Positions 13,338 through 27,211 of a DNA stretch of 64,000 nucleotides are shown one piece after another. Numbering within the stretch: the stretch's first letter is position 1; every line of letters starts with the position of its first letter. Made by a program: the position numbers and the translations under genes. The notes below the pieces were generated by a model, which worked only from the letters and a program-made list of their open reading frames with translations, did no database searches and was not told the DNA's origin. Origin of the DNA: Tomocerus qinae (taxonomy: Eukaryota > Arthropoda > Collembola > Entomobryomorpha > Tomoceridae); assembly GCA_020055645.1 (NCBI GenBank), contig CM034547.1, forward strand, positions 64,515,884 through 64,579,883, given 5' to 3'.

Positions 13338-16300
13338 CTGTATTGTGTGTACTTAATGTATTGCATGCGATTCCGAGCAACAAGTCTTAATAAGACCTCT
13401 CCTTCTCATTCCCTTTCCATTGTGCTCTCTTTTATTTCTATTTGTAATGCTAATTTCTCTATTGACGCTCCTTCTCCTCCTTTCATTTTATTACCGTAAT
13501 ATAAATGTACAGGTTTTAGGTACTTATCCACATTGCGTAGACTGTCCCTCAACAACCTTGTCTCACTCACAAATATAACTCTAATATCTTCATCGACAAC
13601 TTCTTTCCTTACTAAACCAATCAACCACTTGCACTCCTCAACTCTACTTACTCTACTTATAATAGCACAAATAAACACTGCCTACTCACCTCTACGCGAT
13701 GTTCGCTGCATTCATTCATAAGTAAAAATCAAAGCAGTAAAGCCATAATGCGAGCACGAAGAAGGTGAATGGACATACAATGAAAATAACGATGTGATAA
13801 TAATAAATATATTTATGCGTTGCAATTTTTCCTCCGAGTTTATTACATAGTATTCTTTTTAATATCTCTTAAAATTGCAAAACATTTTATGAGTCTATTA
13901 AATTCCAGTATTACTTTGTATGATGCTTATGAAAAAACTCCAGCAGTAATAGTAGGTAAAGTAAAAATTGGCAAATACAGATTTAATATTTATTACTGCC
14001 CCTTCATAAATATGTATGATATATTTTATAGGATAAAAATGTTGTGCTCTAAAACTAGCACACCAATAAAGTTCAAATGGATGACGTACCTCTATCCTAG
14101 CAAATAGATACATACTAACAAGTTATAACACACCAATAAAAATGAACTAGGGATAAGCTGAATGAGTGCTGATTTTGCAATCTGCCTTGGGAGGAACTAA
14201 CCAAATCAGTAATATATTACGAGAACATAATTGAATGACTACCTACTTAAAGTAAATCAATATAGTTTTACATTGACTACCAATATGAGAAATGTCTCTA
14301 TCAATGGAATAAATACTTATACTGCACATAAACCATATTTATAAGATTTCTTGCTTGTAGTTCAACCTTTCTAACCCGAGTGTATAAATCTGTATCCGTG
14401 GTATATCAATTAGTCTATGAGTGGAGTTTTATTTAGTTCAAGTGTGCTCTTTCTGAATAAAGTGAAGTACCCACTATGACACGACTCAGCAAAATCTGAA
14501 TACCTTCCGCGTGTTGTTAGAGCATGGAAACCCCACAGGGCAAGACAGAAATTGAATCAAAACAGAAATTAAACCATTTAGTTCCACCCTTAACACTTTA
14601 GTGTTGTTGGCAAAATTGAGTTGATCGATCGTTATCAATTTTGTATCAAGACAACTATTCTTCCTTTCCTTGATGATAATACTTCTGTATATTATTACCA
14701 ATCATTTTCGTGATTACAACATACAGAAATGCTATTAGAAAAGGTTTATTTGAATTCTAATTTCTAAGAGCTTACTTCCATTTAATGCTCTTTCTCCTTA
14801 TAAGATTAACATATTTCATACTCTACTATAATAGATAATTTAGTCACTAGTATGTAAAATGGGTACAAAATTAAGTAGGAAATATTAAGTAATGATTGTT
14901 GTGAGAAAATGCAAAGAATTTAGGTGCATATAGTAGTTTTGTTTAGAGCTATGTTTGTATTTGTAGCATTACCACCACCAGTGATCACAATATAAATAAA
15001 TAACAGAGCCAGTAGAAGTCTGAGTCACAATTGAAAGTCAAAAGAATGCCTGATGTTAGAGCGTCAACATTAGCAGGATAATACAGTTGCTGTCATGCAT
15101 ATTAAATTGTTTTATACCTATGTACTTATGTGCATTGAGCTTGTTGTGCTACCCAGCACGAGGATTGTTACTAGTTGATTGTAAGTGACAATGAATGAAA
15201 CAAGAGACTGCAATAAAAGAAAATGCATCTCTGTCTAGAATGAAATGAAGCACAGCCTCCGTGCCCAATAAATACAGTAAAGAACCCTGTAGCTATTTAA
15301 GAAATTGATAGGCTAGCTAATGCTTATGCATTGTGTGTATTATGATCCCCTCATTAAATGCCAATCCTTAATATACTTGGAACTGTACCCATTGCAATGC
15401 AACAGCCATGTTGTGCATTTCATTGCATGCAGACAGTATCATTCATAAAACGAGCGAGACAGACATGACGAAATGAAACGAAACTATGGCAAGTAATGAC
15501 ACTAACTGACAGTGACAATTCAACAGAGTCGATTCATCAACTGCTGTTGTTTTTACAACTCGCATTCATTCATACAATTACAAACGTACTATACCATCCT
15601 TCGCTCTCTATTCAAAGCCCGTCTCTGATATTATAATTCATACAAACACACTTTATTGCTTTCTACATTATTACAAACGAGTCCCAAGAACCATACTCAA
15701 CTCATCACAGATCCATGAATGGAATATCAGATCGTAGAAACGTTATATATTCCTATTGGTGGGCTCCATATAGAAAATAGTACAATAAGAAATTACGTGT
15801 CAGGTTGAAAAATGATTGTAGTCTTTGTTAAATTGATCTACGTTCAGCTCAGCTCTCATCTCGTACTCCAAGGCAGCTCACAAATGATATGTACAGATAC
15901 AGACCAAAATCAGACAGCTACAGTCCGTAAAATGAATGAATGAACGAGAGGGAGTCAACACTATTAGTACATGTCGTCTTCTATTACTCCATTTTCCCTA
16001 ACTCTAAAGTCTGTAAAAGAAAGCTATCAACTATGAATCCCTGATTATTTTAAGCACAGAAAACAAGGCTTTAAAATAAAAATTGAAAGTTAATTTTTAC
16101 CTATTGATTTACTTTTACCTATTAATTCCATGCAATAAAATTGTGAAATATTTGCATTTCACTTATATAATATATAGATTATTTAATGCACAATTGGCTC
16201 AAAGATACAAATGCATCATACTTTACGCACTCATATTGCAAAGAAAAGCCCACGAAGTTGATACGCGATAGACTAAATCCGAATGGAAATGGGGATATTT

Positions 16301-19297
16301 TATAGACTTTCTTCGCCCGTAAGATACAACATTTCCCATGTCATAAGATATATAGCTAATGTGACTGATAGCGGGTTAGAGTGTGAATGTGCAACACATT
16401 TAGAGTTGACAGTAATGGAAAACGGCTACCTAGACGTTGATTGGTGCGCATGATTGTAGATATTATTGGCAATGACTATGAGTGATTCTTAAAAATTGTG
16501 TACATAGCCACTGATTATTACTGATTGTGAGTGGTCAGCCAGGTATCCCTGAGTCCCGGCAGACAAAGATAAGTTCTCTCTGTCAAAAGAGTTAAAAAAT
16601 GTAAAAAGAGCCAATTGTGCATGAACTGAGTACATTAAACAAGTAGTTCAGAAAGACAGTGAAAAAATAGGGTGAAAGATGCTATTGGAGGAATGAGAAG
16701 GTGAGTAAGCTTGTGAAGAAGACAGAGTAGCTATGTAAATAGAAACATGGGTACAGGACATAAAACTCGGGGAGTAGCAATGCAATAAGTTGTCCTGTCT
16801 TGTCTGTCTCACTATCAGTCATCTGCTGAAGTGCGATCCTCATTCTCACTAACTCGTCTCGAGTAAATTAGAAGGAGTGAAGGCAAGTCCAAGTCAACTG
16901 AACATCACGGTGGTGCAATCAAAAAGAATCACAACAGAACTGAAGGAGAACAGGCGTATATTATAGCAGTACACACACTGGACAACTACTATTCGACTAT
17001 TAGGGGGACTTTAATAGACTTTATATGGTTTACTTAACTAACTGTCTTCTCAACGACATCCCGTGCTTCATCTAACAAAGAAATGTATTATATCCAACAC
17101 ACTACTGCATTCATCCCAATATCAACACTATTGCCTAGTGAAATGAAGGAGAGAGAGGCGAGGTAGGGGCAGGATTGGATTTGATTCGATTCCTTTACTA
17201 GTATTGGGAAACTTTGCTTATGCCTTGCCTTCGTGTTTTCGACTATCACTGTTTACTCAATAGCCAACTGGTATTTAAGATACATCAACCACACTTTGAG
17301 CAGCAATGAATAGGTATAGTGATCTGTTGGTCCTTCTTGCCACTGCATTTGCTATTGGAAAGTGACATAGAGTGGAAGTCATCCTCTGCTCATCATCCCA
17401 TCAGTCCTACGCTGTACAAACGGAGAGAGGAGTGCGTGAAATGAACGAACACAAATAAAAAAGACGAAATGATGAGATTGTACATCTCATCACATCACCC
17501 ATTGACACTTCAAGTCAAATAAAGGAAAATTAATGACCAAGTGACAATGAGACAACATGCCTTGCCTTCCTTTCATTCGGCTACGTAGTTTCATTACAGC
17601 CTCTATGTCTCTGTATCCTAGTGCATATTGAAAACATAATTTATGTCCTCTGTTTTACTATACTTACCTATCCCTTGCTTATGTTACGTGTGGATCTGAA
17701 GATAATCTTGTATATAAGTATACCTAGTCTTTTTATTATGTTATGCGTGGTCTTCGTTGAAATTAAGGTGGACTACGTCCACAGTTTATTTTCTATACAT
17801 GACAAAGAGTCTCACTCTCCCATTAGTAGAAGTAGTAAGACTATACAAAAAGGCATTGATTGCAAAGCAAAACATAACCTACACAAGACCACAAAAATCA
17901 TATCGTTATTGCCGAGGATATAAAATGCATGTAAACTTTTTTAAGGTGTAAATTAACCTAAGGTACCAATAGTTATATCATAACCATTAGCAATGATTGT
18001 ATTAACGGGGATTTTCTGTATGTACTTAAGTATAATTGCACACAAACGCAGATGAAAATACGTAATACGATTTGCGAAGGTTTACTTTACACGTGTGTAA
18101 GCCAATGTACTTGTGTTGGACTTGTGCTGTTCTAATTTGTTTAATGCTATTAGCATTGTTGATATGTGCGTGCGCTATTATGCTGTGTCCATTAAAAAGT
18201 TCATTCATTCTCCATGACGTGTTTGAGTCTTTAGTTTGTTTTTCTAATTTGAACCAACTCGATAAAGAATCTTGGGTAGGTATTAGGTACCAAAAGAAAA
18301 AATATCGAAAGCGAATGCTACGAGAGCTAGTATACTGTCAAAAATGCCCGGACATGAAAATACATTCCATTGCAGGAAAGGAGGATTTTTTCGGAGTGTC
18401 TAGTAGGTAGTTCGGGAGAAACTCCGATTCGGATCAAGTCAAGCAGCAGCTCTTTGGTTTGGTCCACCGGAGAACTTGAGAGGGATTCCTTTTCCGGTTA
18501 GCCGCTAGGTCTCACTCACATCACATCCTAGCGATTCAGGATAAGATCAATGCTCACATACATAGTTCTCCTATCCTCATCCGCTTTCTAAACTTCCATC
18601 CCCTTATTCACACCATCACACTAGTTCTTATTCTTTAGTAAGCAACTAGATAATTTTACTACAAAAGAAATCTCCCACCTCAGAAATACATCTGATGAAT
18701 GCAGGATTCAAAAAAAAATAATCAGCTTTAAGACATTATTGCACAACTGTATTGTAATTCTAAATAGCGAATGTAAAAGTAGTTTTGGTATTTTCCCTAG
18801 GAGTTGCAAGTTGCAACTTCCAGACACTACTTATGCATCCATAAAGGCTCTGTACTTTACAGTTTGTCTTGTCGTGCGTTTCGATCGTTCGACAATGTGT
18901 GACTAACAATCAGATACATAAAACTTCCAAACACATTTCCTTCTGGGAAAGCAACAAGTTTCGGTGGCTGATTTTCTTGGGTAGAATCCGAATTCCGACG
19001 TTTTACGTTTATTAGTAAGCAACGCAGACCTGTACACGTGCAAATGGCAAGGGCATGACATGACATACATACGCAGCACAAATATAACGTCCGTGTGGCT
19101 CGTTTCGTATGACTTTACAACTCACGCAACTCATCTTACCTTTCCTACAACTCACTACTAGCAAAACGTAAAACTATTTATAGGCAGAGCAGAGTCGAGA
19201 AGGCACTTCGCAATTCTCCATTGTGTCTCTGTAGCTCTGTAAGAACTTCACAGGAGCTATAGACAAGGTAGTTATTTATATTACATACTATACTTAC
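13338..19297. other. Non-coding stretch, no supported gene
   Basis: No supported gene. A minus-strand frame at 13406-13678 is rich in glutamate and lysine because the strand is purine-rich. A donor-perfect site GAAG|GTGAGTAAG on the plus strand near 16700 has no open frame before it. At 18072-18410 a TTG-initiated frame includes a cysteine- and leucine-rich hydrophobic run but has no supporting signals. A GC-richer patch lies at about 18360-18540. Confidence 0.55.
18808..18819. repeat. 12-bp perfect palindrome
   Basis: AAGTTGCAACTT is self-complementary and overlaps a tandem GTTGCAAGTTGCAAC. TTGCAA is a C/EBP-like half-site core, but no function can be assigned. Confidence 0.75.
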
Positions 19298-19376
19298 GTG
19301 GGACAACTCAGAATACTAACTTGCTTTTCGACCAGCCCGATCCGTGCCTCTGCTCCGTCACATCCAACAACTCATT
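19298..19376 (-). ncRNA. Candidate spliced exon, probably non-coding if real
   Basis: On the minus strand a strong acceptor (CTTGTTTTTCTTTAG) is followed by a 79-base segment, then CAC|GTAAGTAT, a near-consensus donor. GC is about 50 percent, well above the neighbourhood. No frame is open from acceptor to donor: the best one runs 22 codons from the acceptor, starting NELLDVTEQRHGSG, and stops before the donor. It could be a UTR or non-coding RNA exon, a poison exon, or a pseudo-exon. The two splice sites are among the best in the window. Confidence 0.22.
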
Positions 19377-22300
19377 CTAAAGAAAAACAAGGCAAGGGTC
19401 CCTCAACAAGGCTAAGTGTGTACATATTTCTACCCCAATGATCCACGTACAAAAATCCCTCACGATCACTTCAATCCTACATCAATGCGTCACACGTACC
19501 TTATCCTCCTACCATACAATACCGCAACAAAAATAATCAAAGCCAACAACCATCATGATATTAGGGAATTGCCTTTAAATATACTTACGACTCTTATATA
19601 GGTAGGTAAATGTACCTTCATCTTCATTACACAACGGATCTTTCCCCATTGTAATTCATCCCATGATGTTCACTCCCAGAATAACAAATTCCGTAATTTA
19701 GAGAAATTCCTTCACACTGAACAAATGGACAAAGAAATAGAATTGCAGTCTAGTGTATTTGCAATTGATTTATTGCACACAATAGACAAAGCCAGGTCAA
19801 CTCGGTCAACCATGCGTAACAATAATAAAATAATGCGCAGGTGACCCCCTTTCGACGTAAATTATCACAGGAATTCATTTTAACTGTTTAGTCGATTATT
19901 ATCTGAAAAATAGCATATTTCTTATAGACACTAGAAATGTTTGCTTCACCGCACTACCATAATATTCTTTCAATTAGTAGAAATGCTCTACATAATGAGA
20001 GGATGCTCATAGGTTTAGATTATGTAATGTGATTCTAGTTTCAAGTAGTAACTCGAACATTGGAGAGACGTTTAGAAAAAGCAGAACATTCAAAAATTGA
20101 TTGCAGTGGAACAATTGTGGTTGGCTGCCTCTTTTAATCGTTACGCTTGTGTTGCAACAAATAGCCAAAGAACGGTGCACTAGAAAAGCCAGTCATATTT
20201 CTCAGAAATTCGTGGTGGTTAAAGGACTAGACAATGAGGTGAGCGGAGACGATACGCACAAGTGGGATTGATATCTATTGCAAAATGAAACAACCTGTGA
20301 AGTAGCTACTTATTACAGAAGGGACGACGGAGGATGTGCTCAGACTATTTATAAAAGCATGAAGGAAGTATGCTTGGTGGCGAGATGGAAGATAAGTTCC
20401 TAACTTGTTAGTAATCTAATGGACTATGATGGACTACTGGAACGGAATAGGCTGACATAGAATTGTTGACTTGATTCAGTTGAACTCACCTGACAGATTG
20501 CACTACTAGTTCACATAAATAATACTCCAATGTCTTACCACATGGATTTTACATGTACAGATATTCCGATAACTAACTTATAAACAAGTTCGTCAAAACA
20601 AATGCATTTCTGAACAAAGTCTATCACACAAATTAATAGGCACATTTAGGCTCAATGGACATTTTGTATTACTGGCGATTATTCACCTGCATAACTCTTA
20701 TAATATAGTAATAAACTGCATGTCTAATAACAGTTAGTAGGTTAGGTACTCGTACACTTCTGGAAACGGGTAAATATTATGAATGTGAAAAAATAAAATC
20801 TATAGATATAAGATATTGGAATGACTTATGTGGGTAAGGTGGTTGTGTTATCGTGAGAGGGATTTTGGGGTGGGCCAATCCTCATTAATCTTTAGAAAAT
20901 CGTGGCCTGAAGCCCCAAGGAGGATTTCATATCCCCATACTGTTCATCGTAGCGTTTATCTTAATGCAGGAGAAGCACTCCATACCACCTCACAAACTCA
21001 TAACACCATACAGAACTGTCTTGATTTATAATTTTGTGCTTGAGCAAGAAACAAAACCACCCTTAGAGTTTTGAATCCCATTACATAATCCAATAATGTA
21101 TAGTGTATCACAAACACAATGCTAATTCCTATCTCTATTACAGAGTATAATGCATATAGCATCTACATAATATAGTTTATGTATGAATAGCTATTAGGAG
21201 AGCTACTACTATATACAAAAAAGACGAGTTTACTTATTGCTAGGTTTGTAGCTTACCTATTTGTTTCTCCTTGACTCTTTTATCCCCACAGCTCATTATA
21301 TTATTCAAATCATTTCCTAACACATCACATACGTAAATGAAATGAAAAGAAGGCGAGAAGAGAAGCTCGGAGCTGATGAGGTAAGGAATAAAAGGATTAG
21401 CCATAGAGACAAGATACTAGCAGAGTGTACATAATGGTAAGCAGTAGGCACTCGACACACTCGAGTATTGTACATTTACATCTGAGAGATGCCTACCTAA
21501 GTAAGCAATTCCTTCTCGCCTTTTATTCTTCCTCCTCCTACTTGATCTTCCTGACAAAGTACAATTTACTATTCAGCATTACTAACACTGTATATCATAT
21601 TTTCTGCTCTTCAGTGTCAGCTTTTAGGTAGAATGGTGTAGGTAGTATACTAACTCTTGTTATGAAATGCGTGAGTGAGAGTGTCTTGCTTGTCAGACTG
21701 AAATAATATTCTCATACATATGGTAGATCCCACTGCATAGATAGGCATGTCTGACGAGACGGAAACAAAACTAAACAAGACAAGATGGAGTCACCTTCCT
21801 TATCAGATTTTCCAGTTTGGCTATTTGTTATACATTAGTATATGGATATGAAGTGCATTATGGTATCCGTCACCTCATTACTATGTAAATTAGTATGAAT
21901 GAGTTAAGTGAGTCCCCGATGAAAACATGTTACTATGCATGCGAGTCCTTAATCAAACACTCTTTCCTTTGGCGGCCCGCTACACGTTGACAGTTGACAA
22001 TCTTATTTTCGAGATGTCTTTTCCTTGTTTTGCATACATTTTGTCACCATTTGATTAAGTCATCATATGAAATCACAATAAATTAGCCTAGACAGATGAC
22101 TAATAATGCAAAGATACCAATTATGAGATGACATGTAGTATTCTGGATGGTGTTACTGAACCCTTGTTTACTTGAGAACCTACTAGAATATAAATACAAA
22201 TGTAGTGAAACCATAAGTTTGCGTAGGAAAATATGATGTGTATTTGTATGGTGTTTGCTACTGTACAAGCTGAGAACATGATAGAATGGGTCGAAATAAA

Positions 22301-23285
22301 TATGTGGGTTTCTTTGCCCATTTATAAAAATAAAGAGGGATTTGGAAGAGCAAATTTGGATCAACAAAATGCGGTAAAGGATCAGTACAAATAATATTGC
22401 GCATCGGGGAATAGCCCATAAGTTCTCATATGTGTCAATTTTGACGCAATAAATTTTTGATTCGTTCCCCATAATTTAGGATGAGATCGAAGCATAATAT
22501 CATCCTTAAATATAGTTTATATATATGGATAGAATAAGGCAGTTTTACATGGATTTGATCTCAAATCTAACAAGGAATAATAAACGAGTGCATGAGAGGA
22601 GAGGACAACAGCCTGGTCCCGACTAGGGATGATCGTGAGCCAATTCAGATGCAAAGACAACTCAGACTCCAACATAAAGAAGTATGTATTGGATTGGATC
22701 CATTACTCTTTCATGAATATGGCTTACGTCATGTCAGTCTACATATACAAAGTAGAAGCGAGAGCCAAATCCCATGAAAGTAACAAATGACCATCGGACG
22801 ACTCTTTTTTATACAAAATGGGATTTTCTAACTTTCCTTGCAATTCAAGTATGGGCTGGGGAACGGAAGAGCGTTAAAATTAAATGAACTGCTCTAACAC
22901 TCAAAAATGCAATTTGCACTAAAGATAAGCTTCACTGTGATGTTCATTAGGTGCATTGTGGGAATTGAGCTAAAAAAGCAGTCGTCACCGCCAAATAAAG
23001 TATACATACACCGAAAGGTATTAATGCCCATTTCCCGATGAAAAATTCCTTTTTTGGGAAGTCAAATCGGAGGAGACAGACAAATTCGGGTCGCGCTGCA
23101 CAATTGGACTTCTGACTAGCCTCCGGTATGATTTAAGCGAGAAGGCTTTTCGGTTTACTTTACTTTCCCTACCAATATAAATGGCTCAGTTCAGAGAAGT
23201 GACTAGGGCAGCAAAGTAAAATGCAACTAGGGGAGAGTCACTCCTTCATATATAAACTTATAATATTCCACATTATCTTTCATAT
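19377..23285. other. Non-coding stretch, no supported gene
   Basis: No supported gene. The frame at 22592-22777 is polar and moderately protein-like but lacks splice or start support. The last part, from about 22800 on, becomes GC-richer and motif-dense and is listed separately. Confidence 0.55.
22900..23200. promoter_or_regulatory. GC-richer, possible regulatory or promoter segment
   Basis: The segment stands out from flanking DNA by higher GC and by paired motifs. TGTGGGAA at 22957-22964 fits the Su(H)/CSL consensus YGTGRGAA. TTCCCGATGAAAAATTCC and GGGAAGTC follow near 23032-23063, forming a TTCCC...GGGAA inverted pair. TATAAAT lies near 23176, about 110 bases before the ATG of the 107-codon frame at 23286. 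A promoter is therefore conceivable. The claim rests on motif matching only. Confidence 0.18.
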
Positions 23286-23609
23286 ATGTACTTAGAACAA
23301 ATCTTTTCATATAGAAAATACGACTCTTTCGCCAACGTCGACCGACTGGGCCAACAAATGGTTGGTCTTACCATCTCATGTAAAGGAAAGAGAAATGGCA
23401 ATCTGAATATTTCATTCATATCTCTAAATGACATAAGATTTCCCTCGAATTTCCATATATATGAGAGACGATATGATATACCAAAGGGAAAACATGGAAT
23501 GCAGCATACGGCGTATCACAAATATTTAGGACATTTCATATCACATAGCAGAGCACTACATACAACAGTTACTCAACATTTCCGTTTCTCTCAACGTATT
23601 ATAGCATGA
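23286..23609 (+). CDS. Intact ATG frame of 107 codons, hypothetical
   Basis: A single uninterrupted frame starts at ATG and ends at TGA. It starts MYLEQIFSYRKYDSF and has balanced composition, with several Gly-Lys-rich turns (CKGKRNG at residues 32-38, PKGKHGM at about 67-73) and a histidine-rich C-terminal third. There is no signal peptide, clear membrane helix or recognisable motif, and no AATAAA close downstream. The GC-richer segment just upstream, with a TATAAAT, could be a promoter. Its length is still within chance expectation for this window. I do not recognise it. Confidence 0.2.
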   Translation: MYLEQIFSYRKYDSFANVDRLGQQMVGLTISCKGKRNGNLNISFISLNDIRFPSNFHIYERRYDIPKGKHGMQHTAYHKYLGHFISHSRALHTTVTQHFRFSQRIIA

Positions 23610-25855
23610 AAATACTTATTCATTTCCTCCACCCAACTTTCCAGCTTTTTAAACATTCTTTTACTTATTCCATTACTACCCAATACCTTCAGTTTCACAC
23701 TCCATCATCAACAATGTTGAATTTTCTTGGCTATCTGCAAATATTGTATGAAACTATTTCTTAATTACGATCATTTATACACTGGCTTCTATTTTTGAAC
23801 ATAAATATTTTTACTGCATGTTTACATATACGTACGTAAAAAGCATGTGCAAAGACAGTGGGGATTTTTAGTGCTTTAAGTTTGACTAGTTTTACAATTT
23901 CCACTGCAAATGAGTCAAAATATTTGGTAAAAGCCGAAAGACACAATTATGGTTAATCATATAGCTTATTTGCGCATCAGGATTACTTTACATAGAAATG
24001 GGGAGATTTTTTTTTGTGACGGAATCTCCGAAGTGAGAATGAAGAGTGTGAGTAGTAGAGTGCTTATTTGTTGCACGGATATAACTCTTGGCACAAAGTG
24101 ACAGAGACAAGGGAATGCACAATTGCGTGAAAGTCACACAACAAGTCTTTTCAATTACTCGGAAAATATGATGAAAGGTGGCAATAAATTGTGATCAAGC
24201 ACGAGATGCTTTCTGTACATTAGAAAATGAGTGAAGCTGAGCCCACTGGACAGGGCTGGAGTCGAGGCTGACAAACATACACACGTCTTTACACACATCT
24301 TCTCTAATGCAGTTCACTGTACTATATGATTGTCTTGATCGTTAGAGAGAAGCTTTACCGACAGTCCGCGCCGCTCTGCTCCTACTGTACTTTCCTCCGC
24401 CAATAAAGAATCCTATTACCTCCGACGACAGAAAGATGCATAACACAACCCAAAACCTATCTATACATTTACAGCAGACATTTACCTATAGATATACATA
24501 AAAAATAAATGTGCTCAAGACTAGAGTTGAAGTGAAGGAAGCTAATCCAAAATCCCAAACTTAAAAGGGAATTCTCCATCCCGAACACAGAAGAGTAGAC
24601 AGATAAGTAGGTAACTAACATTTCAACCCTTCTCCTTCATCGGTAACTTCAAAGGGTGAGCGTGTGAGTGAGTGAGTAAAACTACTAGCCATAATCTTCC
24701 TTAGAAAATACTAAATGAATTAAAAGCGAGATAGGGGAAGATTGTTGCTTGCATTAGGCAGTAGTTGCTATCTCCACTAATGCGCTTTAGATTGGAACCT
24801 GTCTTCTTTTGTGTGTATAGCTTCGGACTTATCATCAGGAGTAGTAAATGAAAAGATTTCTCTTTTTAGACTACCTACACATATTACTATCTAAGTAATT
24901 GCACCTATATAAAAATACATAACTTATAATACCTACGCTCACGTAATGTGTGCAACATTATGTACAAAAACACTTCATATATAATCTGTAATGTACTTTG
25001 ATATAAATTATTATCCTTGTATGTAGTATGTGTGTAACAGTGTATTGGAAAAGTACATGAACCCATAGTGCACAAGCAAAAGAATTCCAGAGGTTAATGT
25101 TAATCGTTAACACATTACATGGCCCAGCTTACGACTAGTTAAAGTTCCATTTATACAGACTCTGGTATGGTAGATGGAACATTTAGGGTTTAATTACACC
25201 CACGGTGAGGAAAAGTGCGGTCATTATCATCCCAAATGGGTAGAAACACCTTTTCCCTTCCGCCCATAAAGTTGCAATTGCATTTTCCGTATTTATTTAT
25301 ACTGCAGAAAAAGCACATCATAGAGCACGTAAAATCCAAGTCAATTGCATTTTCGTCCTACCTTTAACAAGGTAAACAGCTTTTACGCACTCTTAAATGT
25401 CTAACACTTGTTACTAGCTTACTAATACTGCAGCGTGCGTGGTGAGAGTTAGCCGTATCCTCACTCTATAGGAAAAATAAAATAAGAAATAGAGATTTGG
25501 TAATTTCAAGTAAAACTAATCACACTCGGTGAGACTGAACGAGATTGCACTCAAAACAGACATAAATGACACGGTAATGTGCGGATAGTAGTGAACTCCT
25601 GTTTTTCTACGAGTTTGCTCGAGTTTATTAGATTCTATATACCTACATAGTTCAGTTGACTTGTCTCAATCTCAATTACAGCTTCCTTTCCTGTGGCATT
25701 GAGATAGTTTGGTTAGTGAAGGCAGAACAATCAGTTGAGTTAAATCCCTCAGATGGAAATTAGAGGGAAAAGTGGGCAACATTCGTGAGTGTTATTAGGT
25801 ATTAGATGAGCCGTGATCATCCCTCTGTCTCTTTTACTCCCGCTCCATTCTTTAG
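23610..25855. other. Non-coding stretch, no supported gene
   Basis: No gene seen. It includes a short (GTGA)n run at 24664-24677 directly after a GG|GTGAGC donor-like site, without a good exon before it. Confidence 0.55.
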
Positions 25856-25928
25856 TTTAAGGCCAATAATCCTGATTATTTTGTTACACACTTTTATGAG
25901 CTCTCTCATGAATAATCTAGAAGGACAA
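25856..25928 (+). CDS. Candidate internal exon, unknown product
   Basis: A long pyrimidine tract ending CCGCTCCATTCTTTAG (AG at 25854-25855) is followed by 73 bases and then GGACAA|GTGAGTAAG, a near-ideal donor. One frame is open across, entering in phase 2 and leaving in phase 0. It begins LRPIILIILLHTF, so it is hydrophobic first, then turns polar. The frame starting at the first exon base instead reads FKANNPDYFVTHFYELSHE and stops before the donor. Both splice sites are strong; the coding value is uncertain. The candidate terminal exon at 27447 lies downstream on the same strand. Confidence 0.27.
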
Positions 25929-27133
25929 GTGAGTAAGTAGTATCATGTTTTATTATCCTAAATATGCAGTAGGAAAGTTTTCTTGCTTTTACCCTAATTT
26001 CTCTTCTTATATATCCCCAAAATAGTTATGTCTTTATTGTTCTGATATACTATCAGAATGAGTAGCACAAATTTTATTTGTTTCCACATTTAACATATCC
26101 TGGTATAACTGACTGAGCAAAGTGTGCATCTCACGCTTCATAAAAAGTTATTCTCCACCAATTGCTACAAAAGACTGGGAACACTAACACAAATTATTCT
26201 TGTAATATTTTTCTTTGCGGTCCCTTGTGTCAAATTCTCTCGTAGCAGATACATAAATAGTTGGAGAGCGTTAGAGCAATATCCTACTTACTACTTACAT
26301 TAGCCAACTAAATTACTATTAGCAAGATTGTCCCAAGTACACACTGAGAGTAAGCCGTACTCACAAAAAGTCAAGCTAAACGCACCCGTACAAAATCATT
26401 ATTGAGTAAGGAAAACCTCGATTCTTCTTTCTCCCTGTCCATTTTTCTACTATAAAAAACCATGTAAATTTGTAAGCACTAGTGTAAATATTAAATAAAA
26501 CCGCACCTGCATAGTACGAGTGGATATAGTCACTAATGGATCACCAACTTTCCATAAATCAAAAGGATAATCAAGAAATGACAAAGAAAAATCATTTACC
26601 ATGTGAAATGAATTGATGAGAAGTTTTATACATAAAGTGACATGATCTGACCTTAGATTAACTTTGGATGTAAGATTAGAATACATGTAGCATTAGCGGA
26701 CTAAATGTAGAATACGTTCGTCAGTTTATCTTACAAACAAAAAAGAGATGAATGCATAAGGCATAAGTCATAAAAATGCATTTGCTCAACATTAACACAT
26801 ACGATGATCTAACGAGATTTCCATGATATTGTATACAGTGTTGAGCCAAGTTCTATTGTGGTGTGTAGTCTACTGGTCTAACAGGTAAGAAATATGACGT
26901 AAATACTTAGCTAGGTCCTATCTGTTTAGAATAACAGGTATTATCTATCCATTCACATATTATTATATAATAGTGTGAGTAGTATTTGTATAATGGATAA
27001 AAAAGGGAATGCTAATGTGGTAGTGAGTGTTACTAATATAAGGAGTGTTTGTGTCTGTTGGTAGTGGAGTGAGTGATCGTGAGTGAAAATGTTTGAAATC
27101 GCAGCAGCCCATACTTCATACTTCACAGCTTAC

Positions 27134-27211
27134 CAACCAAAGTAACGTATGCAAGAAAAATGACATAATTTATTGTCAGTTGGCTTCTCCTTGTCTGCTG
27201 GAGATTCGGAC
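27134..27211 (-). CDS. Candidate internal exon, unknown product
   Basis: On the minus strand a fine pyrimidine tract (CAATCTCTCTTCTCTCTCCAG) precedes 78 bases that end at TTG|GTAAGCTG. Length is a multiple of three. Two frames are open throughout: phase 2-2, beginning SESPADKEKPTDNKLCHFSC, and phase 1-1, beginning PNLQQTRRSQLTINYV with a hydrophobic end. The phase 1 frame joins in frame with the candidate at 29885-29948. No family is recognised. The signals on both sides make it one of the better exon candidates. Confidence 0.27.

Noticed and set aside
18072-18410. 112-codon frame with a hydrophobic, cysteine-rich stretch
   Set aside because: It begins at TTG rather than ATG, has no good splice sites, and its length is expected by chance in this window.
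22083-22472. 129-codon minus-strand frame
   Set aside because: No start context, acceptor or donor supports it, a second minus-strand frame overlaps it, and the composition follows the local AT bias.
27089-27141. Plus-strand ATG first exon that could splice to 27447
   Set aside because: It overlaps the minus-strand candidate at 27134-27211, which has much stronger splice sites, and its own donor (GTAACG) is weak.
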